DNA of 64,000 bases from an uncultured Paracoccaceae bacterium. GTDB lineage: Bacteria > Pseudomonadota > Alphaproteobacteria > Rhodobacterales > Rhodobacteraceae. Location of the stretch: the NCBI GenBank assembly GCA_947487205.1, contig CANKVU010000001.1, positions 62,001-126,000 of the forward strand, read 5' to 3'. The notes beneath the pieces are model-generated. The model was not told the DNA's origin. It made no database searches and was given only the letters and a program-made list of their open reading frames with translations. This document shows positions 16,634-27,235 of this stretch, one piece after another. The position numbers and the translations under genes are program-made. The first letter of the stretch is position 1. Each line of letters starts with the position of its first letter.

Positions 16634-18265
16634 TCAGGCGCGCACGTCCGGCTCGGTTCGGCCCGTATGGTGCTCGATGCGGGCGATCTCGTGGGCCGCG
16701 GCGATCACCTCCCCCAGCGCCTCCTGCGTGTCCACCCCGAACCGGTCGGGATCCTCGGTCCGATCCTCCAGATAGACCCGGAGCGTGGCCCCCGTCGTGC
16801 CGGTCCCCGACAGCCGCAGGACGATCCGCCCGCCCCCCTCCAGGTAGATCCGAAGCCCCTGCGCCGCGGCGGTGGAGCCGTCGACCGGGTCGGTATAGGA
16901 GAATTCGTCCGCCGCCTCGATGCGCCGGCCCGCCACCTCCCGGCCCGGAAGGTCGGCCAGCCGGCCGCGCAGGTCGTCGATCAGCGCCTCGGCCTTCGCG
17001 GTCTCGATCCCCTCGAAATCGTGGCGGGAATAGATGTCGCGCCCGTATTCGCGCCAATGGTCGTGGACCAACTCCACCACCCCCTTCCCGGAGGCCGCGA
17101 GCACGTTCAGCCACAACAGCACCGCCCAGAGGCCGTCCTTCTCGCGCACGTGGTCGGCCCCCGTCCCGGCGCTCTCCTCGCCGCAGATCCGCACCCGCCC
17201 GTCATCGAGCAGGTTGCCGAAGAACTTCCACCCCGTCGGCGTCTCGTAGGCGGCGAGGCCGTTCTTCTCGGCCACCCGGTCCGCCGCGCGCGAGGTCGGC
17301 ATCGAGCGCGCCACGCCGCGCACGCCGTCCCGGTAGGCCGGCGCCAGCTCCGCGTTCGCGGCCAGGATCGCCAGACTGTCGGAGGGCGCCACGTACATGC
17401 CCGGCCCCACGATCATGTTGCGGTCCCCGTCGCCGTCGGAGGCGGCCCCGAAATCGGGGGCGTCCTCGGCATGCATCGCCTCCATCAGCTCGCGGGCCCA
17501 GATCGGATTGGGGTCGGGATGGCCGCCGCCGAAATCGGGCTGCGGCACGGCGTTCCGCACGCTGCCCTCCGCCGCGCCCAGGCGGGTCTCCAGCAATTCG
17601 CGCGCATAGGGGCCCGTCACCGCGTGCATCGCGTCGAAGGTCAGGCGGAACCCGCCCGCGATCATCTCGCGGATCGCGGCGAAGTCGAACAGGCTTTCCA
17701 TCAGGTCGGCGTAATCGGCCACCGGGTCGACCACCTCGACCTCCATCTCGCCGAGGCTCGTCGTCCCGATCCGCTCCAGGTCCACGTCCTGCGCCTCCAG
17801 GATGCGGTAGCCCTCGATCGTCCGCGTCGCCTCGTGGATGCGTCCCGTCACCTCCTCGGGGGCGGGGCCGCCATTCGCGGTGTTGAACTTGACCCCGAAA
17901 TCCTCCTCGGGGCCGCCGGGATTGTGGCTCGCCGACAGGATGATGCCCCCGTCGGTGCCGCGCTTGCGGATCAGGTGCGAGGCCGCCGGCGTGGACAGCA
18001 GCGCCCCCTGCCCCACGATCACCTTGCGCGCCCCGCCCGCCGCGGCCATCCGCAGGATCACCTGCGCCGCGCGGTCCGAGAAGTACCGCCCGTCCCCGCC
18101 CAGGACCAGCGTCTTGCCCGCCACACCGCCGATGCCCGACCAGATGCTCGCGACGAAGTTCTCCAGGTACCGGGGCTCCATGAAGGTCCGGGTCTTCTTC
18201 CGCAGCCCGCTGGTGCCGGGCTTCTGCCCCTCGAAGGGCGTCGTCTCCACGTCCACGATGTCCAT
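16634..18265 (-). CDS. pgm: Alpha-D-glucose phosphate-specific phosphoglucomutase
   Basis: A 543-residue phosphohexomutase. The N-terminal KPGTSGLRKKTR (about 15-26), phosphoserine loop SASHNPGGP (about 112), metal-binding DGDGDRN (about 278), sugar-binding GEESAGTG (about 365) and phosphate-binding SGTGTTGATLRVY (about 490) follow the order of the family. It interconverts glucose 6-phosphate and glucose 1-phosphate, linking glycolysis to GlgC and GlgP. The sugar-binding motif has Ala where most enzymes have Phe (GEESFG). It lies 8 bp after malQ and is co-transcribed with the glg genes. Confidence 0.94.
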   Translation of the reverse strand: MDIVDVETTPFEGQKPGTSGLRKKTRTFMEPRYLENFVASIWSGIGGVAGKTLVLGGDGRYFSDRAAQVILRMAAAGGARKVIVGQGALLSTPAASHLIRKRGTDGGIILSASHNPGGPEEDFGVKFNTANGGPAPEEVTGRIHEATRTIEGYRILEAQDVDLERIGTTSLGEMEVEVVDPVADYADLMESLFDFAAIREMIAGGFRLTFDAMHAVTGPYARELLETRLGAAEGSVRNAVPQPDFGGGHPDPNPIWARELMEAMHAEDAPDFGAASDGDGDRNMIVGPGMYVAPSDSLAILAANAELAPAYRDGVRGVARSMPTSRAADRVAEKNGLAAYETPTGWKFFGNLLDDGRVRICGEESAGTGADHVREKDGLWAVLLWLNVLAASGKGVVELVHDHWREYGRDIYSRHDFEGIETAKAEALIDDLRGRLADLPGREVAGRRIEAADEFSYTDPVDGSTAAAQGLRIYLEGGGRIVLRLSGTGTTGATLRVYLEDRTEDPDRFGVDTQEALGEVIAAAHEIARIEHHTGRTEPDVRA

Positions 18266-18273
18266 CTTCCGTC

Positions 18274-20163
18274 CTATCTGTCGGCTTGGGCCATGATGAT
18301 GGCGGTCCGGGCCAAGGCGTCAAGCTGGCCCAGGGTGTCGGGCGCAACGCCCAGGCGGCGGCGCCAGTTCGGATGGTCGTGGACCGTCCCGGGCAGGTTC
18401 GGCTGTTCCACCCGGCCCATCAGGTCCTCGATCTGGCAGGCCACGAGGCGCGACGGCGTCGCCCCCAGGAACCGGTGCAGGTCGTCGACCCCGGCGCCGC
18501 CGATCGTCTCGCAGAAGACGCGCACCGTCTCGCGCCGCTCCGCCAGCGCCTCGCGGTGCGCGTCGGCGTCGATATGGCCCAGGTCGCGCCGCCAGTCGAG
18601 GTCGCGCCCCGCCTTCCATCCCTCCCACGTCGGCAGGTCGTGCGTGCCGAAGGAGGTGAGCGCGGCGGCCGCGTAATCGTCCGCCGGGCGGAATGTGATC
18701 TCCGCGGCGTCCCAGATCCGCTCGAACTGCGCCACCCGGCATCCCAGGATCCCGCTTTCCTCCAGCGCGTCGCGCAGGCCTTCGGGGATGTTGCCCAGGT
18801 CCTCGCCCACCACGGTCGCCCCGGCGCGCGCCGCCTCGATCCGGACCACGGCCAGCATGGCCTCGCGCGGCATCGCGACGTAGGCGCCCGGCGTGCCGTC
18901 ATCGGGCACCCAGAACGCCCGGTCGAAGCCCAGGATATGGTCGATCCTCAAGAGGCGCGCATGGCCCAGCGCGCTCCTGAGGATGCGCGCCAGCGGCCGG
19001 AACCCCTCGGCCGCCAGGGTGTCGGGGCGCAGCGGCGCCAGCCCCCAGCTCTGCCCGGCCGCCGAAAACGCGTCGGGCGGCGCCCCGAGCGACACCCCCC
19101 GGGCAAAGAGGTCGGGCTGCCCCCATGTCTCCGCCCCCGCCGGATGCGTGCCCACCGCCAGGTCGAGATAGAGGCCGAAGCGCATGCCGGCCTCGAGCGC
19201 CGCCTCCTGCGCGGCGGCCAGGTCCCGGTCCGCGCGCCATTGCAGCCACGCATGGAAGTCGAGCGCCTCTTCGTTCTCCCCGGCGAAATCCCGCGCCGCC
19301 GCGCCCCGGGGGTCGTGATAGGCCTCCGGCCAGTCGGGCCAGAAGGCGCCGAACCGCTCCGACAGAGCCTGGTGGAGCGCGAAGCGCCACAGGCTGTCCC
19401 CCGCCGCGTCGCGCCAGTCGCGGAACGCCGGATCCGGGCCGGCGGCGAACTGGGCGCGGAGCGCCGCCATCCGACCGTCGAGCGCCGCGCCGTAATCCAG
19501 AAGCGTGCTATCGGGGGCCGGCGCCTCTCCCTCGGCGGCCACGTGGACCCCGGCCAGCCGCCCCCGGTGGGCCGGCGAATAGGGCGAGGCGGCGCCCGGA
19601 TCGGTCGGGAACCCCGCATGGACGGGATTGACGCCGACGAAATCGGCCCCCGCCCGGCCCAGGCTCTCGGCCGCGGCGGCCAGGTCGGCATAGGTGCCGA
19701 GCCGCCCGTCGGGCGACAGCCCGTAAAGCGGCAGCGTCACGCCCCAGGCGCGCGGCGGCTCGGCCAGGCGCCGCGGCGCCGACAGCAGCCAGGCGCCGCC
19801 GCCGCCGTCGCCGTTCGCGTCCCCCGTCTCGACGCGGTGGATGCCCACCGGCAGGGCGCCGATCCCGGCCCCGCTCCCGGCGCGCTCCGTGCCGTCCTCC
19901 AGCGTCAGGCGCCATTCCCGCCCGTCGAGCGCCTCGACCCGCAGGTCCGCCGCCGCCTCGACCACCTGCCAGACCGGCAGCGGCCCGGCCCCGCCGATCT
20001 CGGTCAGGCGGTCCTCGGCGGCGGCGCGGCCGGGCCCCACCCCCATCGCCGCCAGGATCGCGTCGCGGCTCTCGGGCGACAGGACGTGCTCCCGCCCCGT
20101 CGCGTCGGTATAGCGGGGCAGCAGGCCCGCGGCCTCTGCCAGGTCATCCCTCGGATCGCTCAT
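18274..20163 (-). CDS. malQ: 4-alpha-glucanotransferase (amylomaltase)
   Basis: A 629-residue GH77 enzyme. The active-site motifs are LLRIDHILGFDRAFWVP (nucleophile Asp), VVGEDLGNIPEGLRDAL (acid/base Glu) and SFGTHDLPTWEGW (stabilising Asp). ASPYSPAHRG is the usual substrate-groove motif. It transfers maltodextrin segments and releases glucose from the short chains left by GlgP and GlgX. The ATG at 20163 overlaps the glgX stop by 4 bp (ATGA), which fixes the start. The N-terminal 140 residues are poorly conserved, as is usual in bacterial MalQ. Confidence 0.94.
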   Translation of the reverse strand: MSDPRDDLAEAAGLLPRYTDATGREHVLSPESRDAILAAMGVGPGRAAAEDRLTEIGGAGPLPVWQVVEAAADLRVEALDGREWRLTLEDGTERAGSGAGIGALPVGIHRVETGDANGDGGGGAWLLSAPRRLAEPPRAWGVTLPLYGLSPDGRLGTYADLAAAAESLGRAGADFVGVNPVHAGFPTDPGAASPYSPAHRGRLAGVHVAAEGEAPAPDSTLLDYGAALDGRMAALRAQFAAGPDPAFRDWRDAAGDSLWRFALHQALSERFGAFWPDWPEAYHDPRGAAARDFAGENEEALDFHAWLQWRADRDLAAAQEAALEAGMRFGLYLDLAVGTHPAGAETWGQPDLFARGVSLGAPPDAFSAAGQSWGLAPLRPDTLAAEGFRPLARILRSALGHARLLRIDHILGFDRAFWVPDDGTPGAYVAMPREAMLAVVRIEAARAGATVVGEDLGNIPEGLRDALEESGILGCRVAQFERIWDAAEITFRPADDYAAAALTSFGTHDLPTWEGWKAGRDLDWRRDLGHIDADAHREALAERRETVRVFCETIGGAGVDDLHRFLGATPSRLVACQIEDLMGRVEQPNLPGTVHDHPNWRRRLGVAPDTLGQLDALARTAIIMAQADR

Positions 20164-22244
20164 TCGTCCCCCCACAACACGAAGACACTCACGGAATCCG
20201 CCGGGATCTCGACCTCGCCCCAGACGTAATCGGGCGCGCGGTCGGGATCGGCGGTGTCGATCACCCATTCCCACCCCGACCGATCGGCGGTCTCGGGCGG
20301 GACGAAGGAGCGGCGGGCGCCCTGGTTGAAGATCGCGAAGATCGCCGATTCGGTCTCGGCATAGGCGGGCGTGCCGCTCGCCATCCGCAATTCCATCGCC
20401 AGCGCGTCGAGGTCCGGCGCGGTCCAGTCCGACTGGCGCATGGGCGCGCCGTCCCGCCGCCACCAGAACAGGTCCTCCTTGCCGTCGACGCCCCGCTCGC
20501 GGGCATGGAGGAACAGCTTCTGGCGCAGGATCGGGTGCTCGCGCCGGAACCGGATCATCCGCTGCACGAAGGCGCGGAAACCGAGGTCGGGGGCCGACCA
20601 GTCGATCCACCCGATCTCGTTGTCCTGGGCGTAGGCGTTGTTGTTGCCGGATTGGGAATGGCCGATCTCGTCGCCGGCCAGGATCATCGGCGTGCCCTGT
20701 GAGAGCATCAGCGTGGCCATCATGTTGCGCTTGCGGCGGGCGCGCGCGGCCCGGATCGCGGGCGCCTCCGACGGCCCCTCCACACCCAGATTGTCGGAAT
20801 AATTCTCGCCGTGGCCGTCGCGGTTGGCCTCGCCGTTGGCCTCGTTGTGCTTCTCGGCATAGCTCACCACGTCCTGGAGGGTGAAACCGTCATGGGCGGT
20901 CAGGAAGTTGACGCTCGACGTGGCCGGGCGCCCCGAATGGTCGAATTGCAGCGCCGACCCGGTCAGCCGGTCGGCCAGCCCCGGGACCGAGCCCGCATCC
21001 CCGCGCCAGAACATCCGCACCCGGTCGCGGAACTTGTCGTTCCATTCCAGGAACGGCGGCGGATGTGCGCCCAGCTGGTAGCCCCCCGGCCCGATATCCC
21101 AGGGTTCGGCGATCAGCTTCACCTCGCTCAGCACCGGGTCCTGCCGGATCGCGTCGAAGAAGCTCGCCCCCGGGTCGAAGGCGCCGTCCCCGCAGCGCCC
21201 CAGCGCCGCGCAGAGGTCGAAGCGGAACCCGTCCACATGCATGACCTCGACCCAGTAGCGCAGGCTGTCCATGATCATCCGCAGCACCATGGGGTGATCC
21301 ACGTTCAGCGTGTTGCCGCACCCGGTATCGTCCACGTAATGCCGCCGGTCCTCGGCCAGCCGGTAATAGGAGGCGTTGTCGAGGCCGCGGAAGGACAGCG
21401 TCGGGCCCAGCGCGTCGCCCTCGCAGGTGTGGTTGTAGACCACGTCCATCAGCACCTCGATGCCCGCGGAGTGAAGCCGCGCGACCATCTGCTGGAACTC
21501 GGCGATCTGGCCGCGCGCCAGATAGCGCGGCTCGGGTGCGAAGAAGCCGAGCGTCTGGTAGCCCCAGTAATTCGTCAATCCCTTGCGGTGCAGGAACCGG
21601 TCGGTCAGGAAGGCCTGCGCCGGCAGCAACTCCACCGCCGTCACCCCGAGATCGGTCAGGTAATCGAGCATCGGGTCCGACGCCACCGCCAGGAACGTGC
21701 CGGGCTCGGGGATGCGCGGATGGGTCTGCGTCAGGCCCTTCACATGCGCCTCGTAGATCACCGATTGCTCCACCGGCGTCATCGGCGGCAGGTCCCGCCC
21801 CCACGAGAAGGCGGGATCGACCACCACCGACCGCGGCATGAAGGGGGCGCTGTCGCGGATGTCGCGCGACAGGTCCGCCTCGGGGTCGTCGACCCGGTAG
21901 CCCATCAGCGCGTCGTGCCAGACCGGATGCCCGGTCAGCCGCTTGGCATAGGGGTCCATCAAGAGCTTGGCGGGGTTGAACCGGTGCCCTTCCCGCGGCG
22001 CATAGGGACCATAGGCGCGATAGCCATAGCGCGTGCCCGGCGTCAGCCCCGAGATATAGCCGTGCCACACGTCGCCGTCCCGCTCGGGCAGCGCCACGCG
22101 CACCTCGTGGCCCGCCTGCGGGAACAGGCACAGCTCCATCCGCGTGGCGTGCTGCGAGAACACGGCGAAGTTCACGCCGTCGCCGTCGAAGGTCGCGCCG
22201 AGGGGTGCGGCGCGGCCCGCTGCCATGGAATACGGGGGTGTCAT
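20160..22244 (-). CDS. glgX: Glycogen debranching enzyme GlgX
   Basis: A 694-residue GH13 isoamylase-type enzyme. An N-terminal CBM48 domain (PLGATFDGDGVNFAVFSQHATRMELCLF) precedes the barrel: MDVVYNHTCEG, the nucleophile Asp in VDGFRFDLCAALG, the acid/base Glu in LIAEPWDIGPGGYQLG and FLTAHDGFTLQD. It cuts the alpha-1,6 branches of phosphorylase-limit glycogen. The ATG at 22244 overlaps the glgA TGA by 4 bp; a second ATG six codons on is possible. Its own stop overlaps malQ by 4 bp. Confidence 0.94.
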   Translation of the reverse strand: MTPPYSMAAGRAAPLGATFDGDGVNFAVFSQHATRMELCLFPQAGHEVRVALPERDGDVWHGYISGLTPGTRYGYRAYGPYAPREGHRFNPAKLLMDPYAKRLTGHPVWHDALMGYRVDDPEADLSRDIRDSAPFMPRSVVVDPAFSWGRDLPPMTPVEQSVIYEAHVKGLTQTHPRIPEPGTFLAVASDPMLDYLTDLGVTAVELLPAQAFLTDRFLHRKGLTNYWGYQTLGFFAPEPRYLARGQIAEFQQMVARLHSAGIEVLMDVVYNHTCEGDALGPTLSFRGLDNASYYRLAEDRRHYVDDTGCGNTLNVDHPMVLRMIMDSLRYWVEVMHVDGFRFDLCAALGRCGDGAFDPGASFFDAIRQDPVLSEVKLIAEPWDIGPGGYQLGAHPPPFLEWNDKFRDRVRMFWRGDAGSVPGLADRLTGSALQFDHSGRPATSSVNFLTAHDGFTLQDVVSYAEKHNEANGEANRDGHGENYSDNLGVEGPSEAPAIRAARARRKRNMMATLMLSQGTPMILAGDEIGHSQSGNNNAYAQDNEIGWIDWSAPDLGFRAFVQRMIRFRREHPILRQKLFLHARERGVDGKEDLFWWRRDGAPMRQSDWTAPDLDALAMELRMASGTPAYAETESAIFAIFNQGARRSFVPPETADRSGWEWVIDTADPDRAPDYVWGEVEIPADSVSVFVLWGDE

Positions 22245-23665
22245 GCGGTGGGCGAGAGGTCCCTGTAGAGGTCGGCGTATTGTCCGGCCGATCCGTCCCA
22301 CCCCACGGGATGGCGCATCGCGTTGCGCACCATCCGTGTCCACGTCTCGGCCTCGCCATAGAGCCCGCAGAGACGCCGGAGCGCAAGGGCCAGCGCGGTC
22401 TCGTCGTCGGGCTCGTGCACGATCCCCGTCGCCGCCCCGGCCTTCAGCGCGGCATCGTTGGCATCGATCACCGTGTCGGCCAGGCCGCCGACCCGCGCCA
22501 CCACCGGGATCGCCCCGTAGCGCAGGCCGTAGAGCTGCGTCAGCCCGCAGGGCTCGAACCGCGAGGGGACCAGCACCGCCTCCCCGCCCGCCATCAGGCG
22601 GTGGCTCAGGTTCTCGTCGTAGCCGATCGTGACCGCCAGGCCCGGATGCGCCTCCGCCGCCCCGCGCCACGCCGCCTCCAGCCCGCGATCCCCCGATCCC
22701 AGCAGGACCAGTTGCCCGCCCGCCTCCAGGAAGTCGGGCAGCGCCCGCAGCAGCAGGTCCAGCCCCTTCTGCTCGGTCAGCCGCGAGATCACGACCGCCA
22801 GCGGCCCGTCCGCCGGCGCCAGCCCCATCTCGTCGCGCAAAGCGGCGGTGGCGGCGGCCTTGGTGCGCCAGCCGCGGAACCGGCGCACGGCCTGGTCGCG
22901 GGCCGGATTCCAGATCTCGGTGTCGATGCCGTTCAGGATGCCCACCAGGTCCCCCTGGCGCGCCTGCAGCAGGCCGTCGAACCCCATCCCGAAGGCCGGC
23001 GTCATCAGCTCCCACGCATACCGGGGCGAGACGGTGGTGATCCGGTCGGCCCAGACGAGCCCCGCCTTCAGTGCCGAGACCCGGCCCCAGTATTCGAACC
23101 CCTCCTTGTGGAAATCCGCCCGGTCGAGGCCCAGCCGGTCGATCCGCCAGGGATCGGCGAAACCCGGGAACGCGATGTTGTGGATCGTCAGGACGCTCGG
23201 GACGCCCACCGCCTCGCGCTTCAGGAAATAGGGCAGGAAGCCCGCCTGCCAGTCATGGCCGTGGACGAGGTCGGGGGTCCAGCCGGCCCGCCCCTTCGCG
23301 ATCTCGGCGCCCGCGCGGCACAGGGCGGCGAACCGCTCGGGATTGTCCTCCCAGTCGCGCCCCTGCGCGTCCAGATAGATGGATCCCGCCCGGTCGAAGA
23401 GGTGCGGCGCCTCCAGGACGAAGAACTCGATGCCCTTCCCCGCGGCCGAGAGCACCCGCGCCGCGCCGCCCTGCAGACGCCCCAGATCCAGCACCTCGCG
23501 CGCCTCTGGCAGCGCGCGCATCACCTCCCGGTAGCCGGGCAGGAGCACGCGCATCTCCACATCCTGCGGCGCGAGTGCCTCGGGCAGCGCCCCCACCACG
23601 TCGGCCAGCCCGCCCGTCTTGACGAGGGGCGCGCATTCCGACGCGACGGAGAGGACGCGTGTCAC
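22241..23665 (-). CDS. glgA: Glycogen synthase (GT5)
   Basis: A 474-residue GT5 enzyme that adds glucose from ADP-glucose to growing alpha-1,4 chains. ADP-glucose binding [16 protein letters not shown] lies at residues 16-31; also seen are [63 protein letters not shown] and the C-terminal [22 protein letters not shown]. The start is GTG at 23665, overlapping the glgC TGA by 4 bp (GTGA); the protein then begins at the family's normal N-terminus ([19 protein letters not shown]). Confidence 0.95.
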   Translation of the reverse strand: MTRVLSVASECAPLVKTGGLADVVGALPEALAPQDVEMRVLLPGYREVMRALPEAREVLDLGRLQGGAARVLSAAGKGIEFFVLEAPHLFDRAGSIYLDAQGRDWEDNPERFAALCRAGAEIAKGRAGWTPDLVHGHDWQAGFLPYFLKREAVGVPSVLTIHNIAFPGFADPWRIDRLGLDRADFHKEGFEYWGRVSALKAGLVWADRITTVSPRYAWELMTPAFGMGFDGLLQARQGDLVGILNGIDTEIWNPARDQAVRRFRGWRTKAAATAALRDEMGLAPADGPLAVVISRLTEQKGLDLLLRALPDFLEAGGQLVLLGSGDRGLEAAWRGAAEAHPGLAVTIGYDENLSHRLMAGGEAVLVPSRFEPCGLTQLYGLRYGAIPVVARVGGLADTVIDANDAALKAGAATGIVHEPDDETALALALRRLCGLYGEAETWTRMVRNAMRHPVGWDGSAGQYADLYRDLSPTA

Positions 23666-24927
23666 TGCGCCGCGCTCCAGGCATCGACCATGGGCTGGGT
23701 GATCAGCGTCACGCCGCCCTTCGACACCTCGAAGAACTGGGCATCCGCCACCGGGTCCTCGCCCACCACGAGGCCCTCGGGGATCTCGACGCCCCGGTCG
23801 ACCACGCAGCGGCGCAGGTGGGCATGGCGCCCGATGGTCACGCGCGGCAGGATCACCGCCTGTTCGAGCTGCGAGTACGAATTGGTGTGGACCATGGAGA
23901 AGAGCAGCGATTCGCGGATCTCGGTCCCCGAGATGATGCAGCCCCCCGCCACCATGGAGGAGAGCGCGTGTCCGCGCCGGTTCTCCTCGTCGTGGATGAA
24001 CTTCGCCGGCGGGGTGCCCTCGGCATAGGTCCAGATCGGCCAGTTGCTGTCCCACAGGTCCAGGTCGGGGTCGAAATTGGTCAGGTCGATATTGGCCTGC
24101 CAATAGGCGTCCACCGTGCCCACGTCGCGCCAGTAGGCGGGCGCGTCGGCGCGGTGGCGCACGCAGCTGTCGGTGAACCGGTGCGCCTGGGCCCGGCCGT
24201 TCTTGACGATATAGGGAACGATGTCGCCGCCGAAATCGTGCTTCGACCCCTCCAGCTCCTGGTCGTTGAGCAGCAGCTCGCGCAGGTAGGACCACTTGAA
24301 GACGTAGATCCCCATCGAGGCCAGCGCGTTGTCGGGATCGCCCGGCATGCCCGGCGGATCGGCGGGCTTTTCCAGGAACGACGTGATCTTGAGCGTGTCG
24401 TCCACCGCCATGACGCCGAAGGCCGTCGCCTCCTCGCGCGGGACCGTCAGGCAGCCCACCGTCACGTCGGCATTGGTCTCCACGTGCTCGGCCAGCATGA
24501 CCTCGTAATCCATCTTGTAGATGTGGTCGCCGGCCAGGATCAGGATGTACTCGATCCCGTAGCTGTCGATGATGTCGATGTTCTGCGTCACCGCGTCGGC
24601 GGTACCCAGGTACCACTTATCCTCGCTGACGCGCTGCGACGCGGGCAGGATGTCGAGATACTCGTTGCGCTCGGCGCGGAAGAACGACCACCCCCGCTGG
24701 CAATGGCGGATCAGGGAATGCGCCTTGTACTGCGTGGCGATGGCCATCTTGCGGATGCCCGAATTCAACGCGTTCGACAGCGCGAAATCGACGATCCGGC
24801 TCTTGCCGCCGAAATAGACCGCGGGCTTGGCGCGGTTGTCCGTCAGCTGCTTCAGCCGGCTGCCCCGGCCGCCGGCCAGGACGAACGCCATGCTCCGAGA
24901 GGCCAACCGCTTCGGTGTCTTTTCCAT
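23662..24927 (-). CDS. glgC: Glucose-1-phosphate adenylyltransferase
   Basis: A 421-residue ADP-glucose pyrophosphorylase, the committed step of glycogen synthesis. Nucleotide-binding [14 protein letters not shown], substrate region [31 protein letters not shown] and glucose-1-phosphate site [11 protein letters not shown] are present, followed by a left-handed beta-helix with [26 protein letters not shown] chose the ATG at 24927 because GAGGGGGGAAAG lies just before it and this gives the usual length. A GTG at 24951 would overlap the glgB stop by 4 bp and add eight residues. Its stop overlaps glgA. Confidence 0.94.
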   Translation of the reverse strand: MEKTPKRLASRSMAFVLAGGRGSRLKQLTDNRAKPAVYFGGKSRIVDFALSNALNSGIRKMAIATQYKAHSLIRHCQRGWSFFRAERNEYLDILPASQRVSEDKWYLGTADAVTQNIDIIDSYGIEYILILAGDHIYKMDYEVMLAEHVETNADVTVGCLTVPREEATAFGVMAVDDTLKITSFLEKPADPPGMPGDPDNALASMGIYVFKWSYLRELLLNDQELEGSKHDFGGDIVPYIVKNGRAQAHRFTDSCVRHRADAPAYWRDVGTVDAYWQANIDLTNFDPDLDLWDSNWPIWTYAEGTPPAKFIHDEENRRGHALSSMVAGGCIISGTEIRESLLFSMVHTNSYSQLEQAVILPRVTIGRHAHLRRCVVDRGVEIPEGLVVGEDPVADAQFFEVSKGGVTLITQPMVDAWSAAQ

Positions 24928-24947
24928 CTTTCCCCCCTCGGGCATAC

Positions 24948-27152
24948 TCACGCCTCTTTCACAAACACGACGGTCGACAGGGGCGGCAGCACGATCTCGG
25001 CCCGGGCCGGCTGGCCGTTATGGCCTTCGGCCACGGCCTCGATTGCCCCCATATTGCCCCGGCCACCCCCGTCATAGATGGCCGCATCGGTGTTCAGGGC
25101 CTCCCGCCAGCGTCCCGCCTGCGGCATTCCCAGGGTATAGACGCGTTCCACGGGGGTGAAGTTGCATGCCACCACGGCCTCCGGGTCGTCCCCGCCCGAG
25201 CGGCGGATCCACGCATAGACCGAGGCCTTGTCGTCGTTCGCCTCGATCCACTGGAACCCGGCCGGGTCGCAGTCGAGCGCATGGAGCGCCGGCTCGGCGC
25301 GGTAGAGCGTGTTGAGGTCGCGCACCAGGCGCTGGATGCCCTTGTGCCGCGCCTCCTCGAGCAGCGGCCAGCTCAGCTGGGCGTTGTGGTTCCACTCGCT
25401 CGGCTGGGCGAATTCGCAGCCCATGAACAGCAGCTTCTTGCCCGGATGCCCCCACATGAACCCGTAATAGGCCCGCAGGTTGGCGAATTTCTCCCATTCC
25501 TGGCCCGGCATCTTGCCCAGCATCGAGCCCTTGCCGTGCACCACCTCGTCGTGGCTGATCGGCAGGATGAAGTTCTCGCTGAAGGCGTAGTGCAGCCCGA
25601 AGGTCATCAGGTGATGGTCGTAGCGGCGATAGAGCGGGTCCTTGGCCATGTAGCGCAGGGTGTCGTTCATCCACCCCATGTTCCACTTGAAGCCGAAGCC
25701 GAGCCCGCCATCGTCGACGGGGCGCGACACCTGCGGGAACGAGGTCGATTCCTCCGCCACCGTCATGATCCCCGGCGCCTCGCCGTAGGCGGTGATGTTC
25801 ACCTTCTTGAGGAAGTCGATCGCCTCGTAATTCTCGCGCCCGCCATCCTTGTTGGGGACCCATTCGCCGTCCTTGCGCGAATAGTCGCGATAGAGCATCG
25901 AGGCGACCGCATCCACGCGCAGCCCGTCCACGTGGTACTCGTCGAGCCAGTAGAGCGCGTTCGAGGTCAGGAAGTTCGACACCTCCACGCGCCCGTAATT
26001 GTAGATCAGCGTGTTCCAGTCCTGGTGGAAGCCCTCGCGCGGGTCGGCATGCTCGTAAAGGTGCGTCCCGTCGAACTTCGCCAGCCCGTGCGGGTCGGCG
26101 GGGAAATGGCCCGGCACCCAGTCGAGGATCACGCCCAGCCCCTTGCGGTGGGCGGCGTCCACCAGGTCGCGGAACTCGTGCGGCGGGCCGAACCGGATCG
26201 TCGGCGCGAACAGGCCCACCGGCTGATAGCCCCACGAGCCGTCGAACGGGTATTCGCTGACCGGCAGCAGTTCCAGATGCGTGAAGCCCATGTCGTGGGC
26301 GTATTGGACCAGCTCCTCGGCCGCCTCCTTGTAGGAGAGCGGGCGGTTGCCCTCCGCCGCGACCCGCCGCCACGAGCCCAGATGCACCTCGTAGAGCGAG
26401 ATCGGGGCGGTGCGCGAATTGCGCCCCTCCCGCTCGGCCATCCAGGCATCGTCCTTCCAGCCATAGCCCGCGATGTGGCGCACCACCGAAGCATTTTGCG
26501 GCGCGTGCTGCGAGCCGAAGCCGACGGGGTCGGATTTCAGCGGCTGCAATTCCCCCCCGGCGCCGAGGATCTCGTACTTGTAGGCCTCCCCCTCGCCGAT
26601 ATTGGGAACGAAGATCTCCCAGACGCCGGTCATCCCGCGCAGCCGCATGGGGTTGCGCCGCCCGTCCCAGTGGTTGAACCCGCCGACGACGCTGACCCGC
26701 TCGGCATTGGGCGCCCAGACCGCGAAATGGGTGCCGTGCTGTCCTTCGTGCCGCATGATGTGGGCGCCGAGCACGGTCCAGATCCGCTGATGCGTCCCCT
26801 CGCCCAGCAGGTATTCGTCCATGTCGCCGATCACCGGCCCGAACCGATAGGCGTCCTCGTACTCCCAGGTCAGGTCGCCGGCCGCGCCGCTGAGCCAGTA
26901 ATGCCCCTCTCCGGGCACCGCGCCCGAGAAGACGCCCATGCCCTCGACCACGCGGTCGAGCGGGTGGCGCGTGCCGTCCTCGGTCACCGCGAACAGGCGT
27001 TCGGCCCCGGGATCGAAGGCGCGGATCGCGCGCTCCCCCTCGACCAGATGGGGTCCGAGCACCGAGAAGGGATCGCCGTGGCGCCCGTGATGCAGCGCTT
27101 CGGCGGTGTTCCGGTCGATGGGCGAGGCGGGGTGTGCGAGCTTGCCGGTCAT
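24948..27152 (-). CDS. glgB: 1,4-alpha-glucan branching enzyme
   Basis: A 734-residue GH13 branching enzyme. An N1 domain (residues 15-110) and CBM48 (about 135-220, [26 protein letters not shown]) precede the barrel: LDWVPGHFP, the nucleophile Asp in [16 protein letters not shown], the acid/base Glu in [11 protein letters not shown] and [15 protein letters not shown]. It forms the alpha-1,6 branches of glycogen. The gap to glgP upstream is 83 bp with nothing notable in it, and glgC follows almost directly. GTCA/ATG context shows no strong SD. Confidence 0.95.
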   Translation of the reverse strand: MTGKLAHPASPIDRNTAEALHHGRHGDPFSVLGPHLVEGERAIRAFDPGAERLFAVTEDGTRHPLDRVVEGMGVFSGAVPGEGHYWLSGAAGDLTWEYEDAYRFGPVIGDMDEYLLGEGTHQRIWTVLGAHIMRHEGQHGTHFAVWAPNAERVSVVGGFNHWDGRRNPMRLRGMTGVWEIFVPNIGEGEAYKYEILGAGGELQPLKSDPVGFGSQHAPQNASVVRHIAGYGWKDDAWMAEREGRNSRTAPISLYEVHLGSWRRVAAEGNRPLSYKEAAEELVQYAHDMGFTHLELLPVSEYPFDGSWGYQPVGLFAPTIRFGPPHEFRDLVDAAHRKGLGVILDWVPGHFPADPHGLAKFDGTHLYEHADPREGFHQDWNTLIYNYGRVEVSNFLTSNALYWLDEYHVDGLRVDAVASMLYRDYSRKDGEWVPNKDGGRENYEAIDFLKKVNITAYGEAPGIMTVAEESTSFPQVSRPVDDGGLGFGFKWNMGWMNDTLRYMAKDPLYRRYDHHLMTFGLHYAFSENFILPISHDEVVHGKGSMLGKMPGQEWEKFANLRAYYGFMWGHPGKKLLFMGCEFAQPSEWNHNAQLSWPLLEEARHKGIQRLVRDLNTLYRAEPALHALDCDPAGFQWIEANDDKASVYAWIRRSGGDDPEAVVACNFTPVERVYTLGMPQAGRWREALNTDAAIYDGGGRGNMGAIEAVAEGHNGQPARAEIVLPPLSTVVFVKEA

Positions 27153-27235
27153 GACCGGAAGGCTAAGCCACCGGCGACCTCAGGCAACACTCGCCGCGCG
27201 AAATATGCGGCCCTTGCGCCACTTATCGCCCCCGC

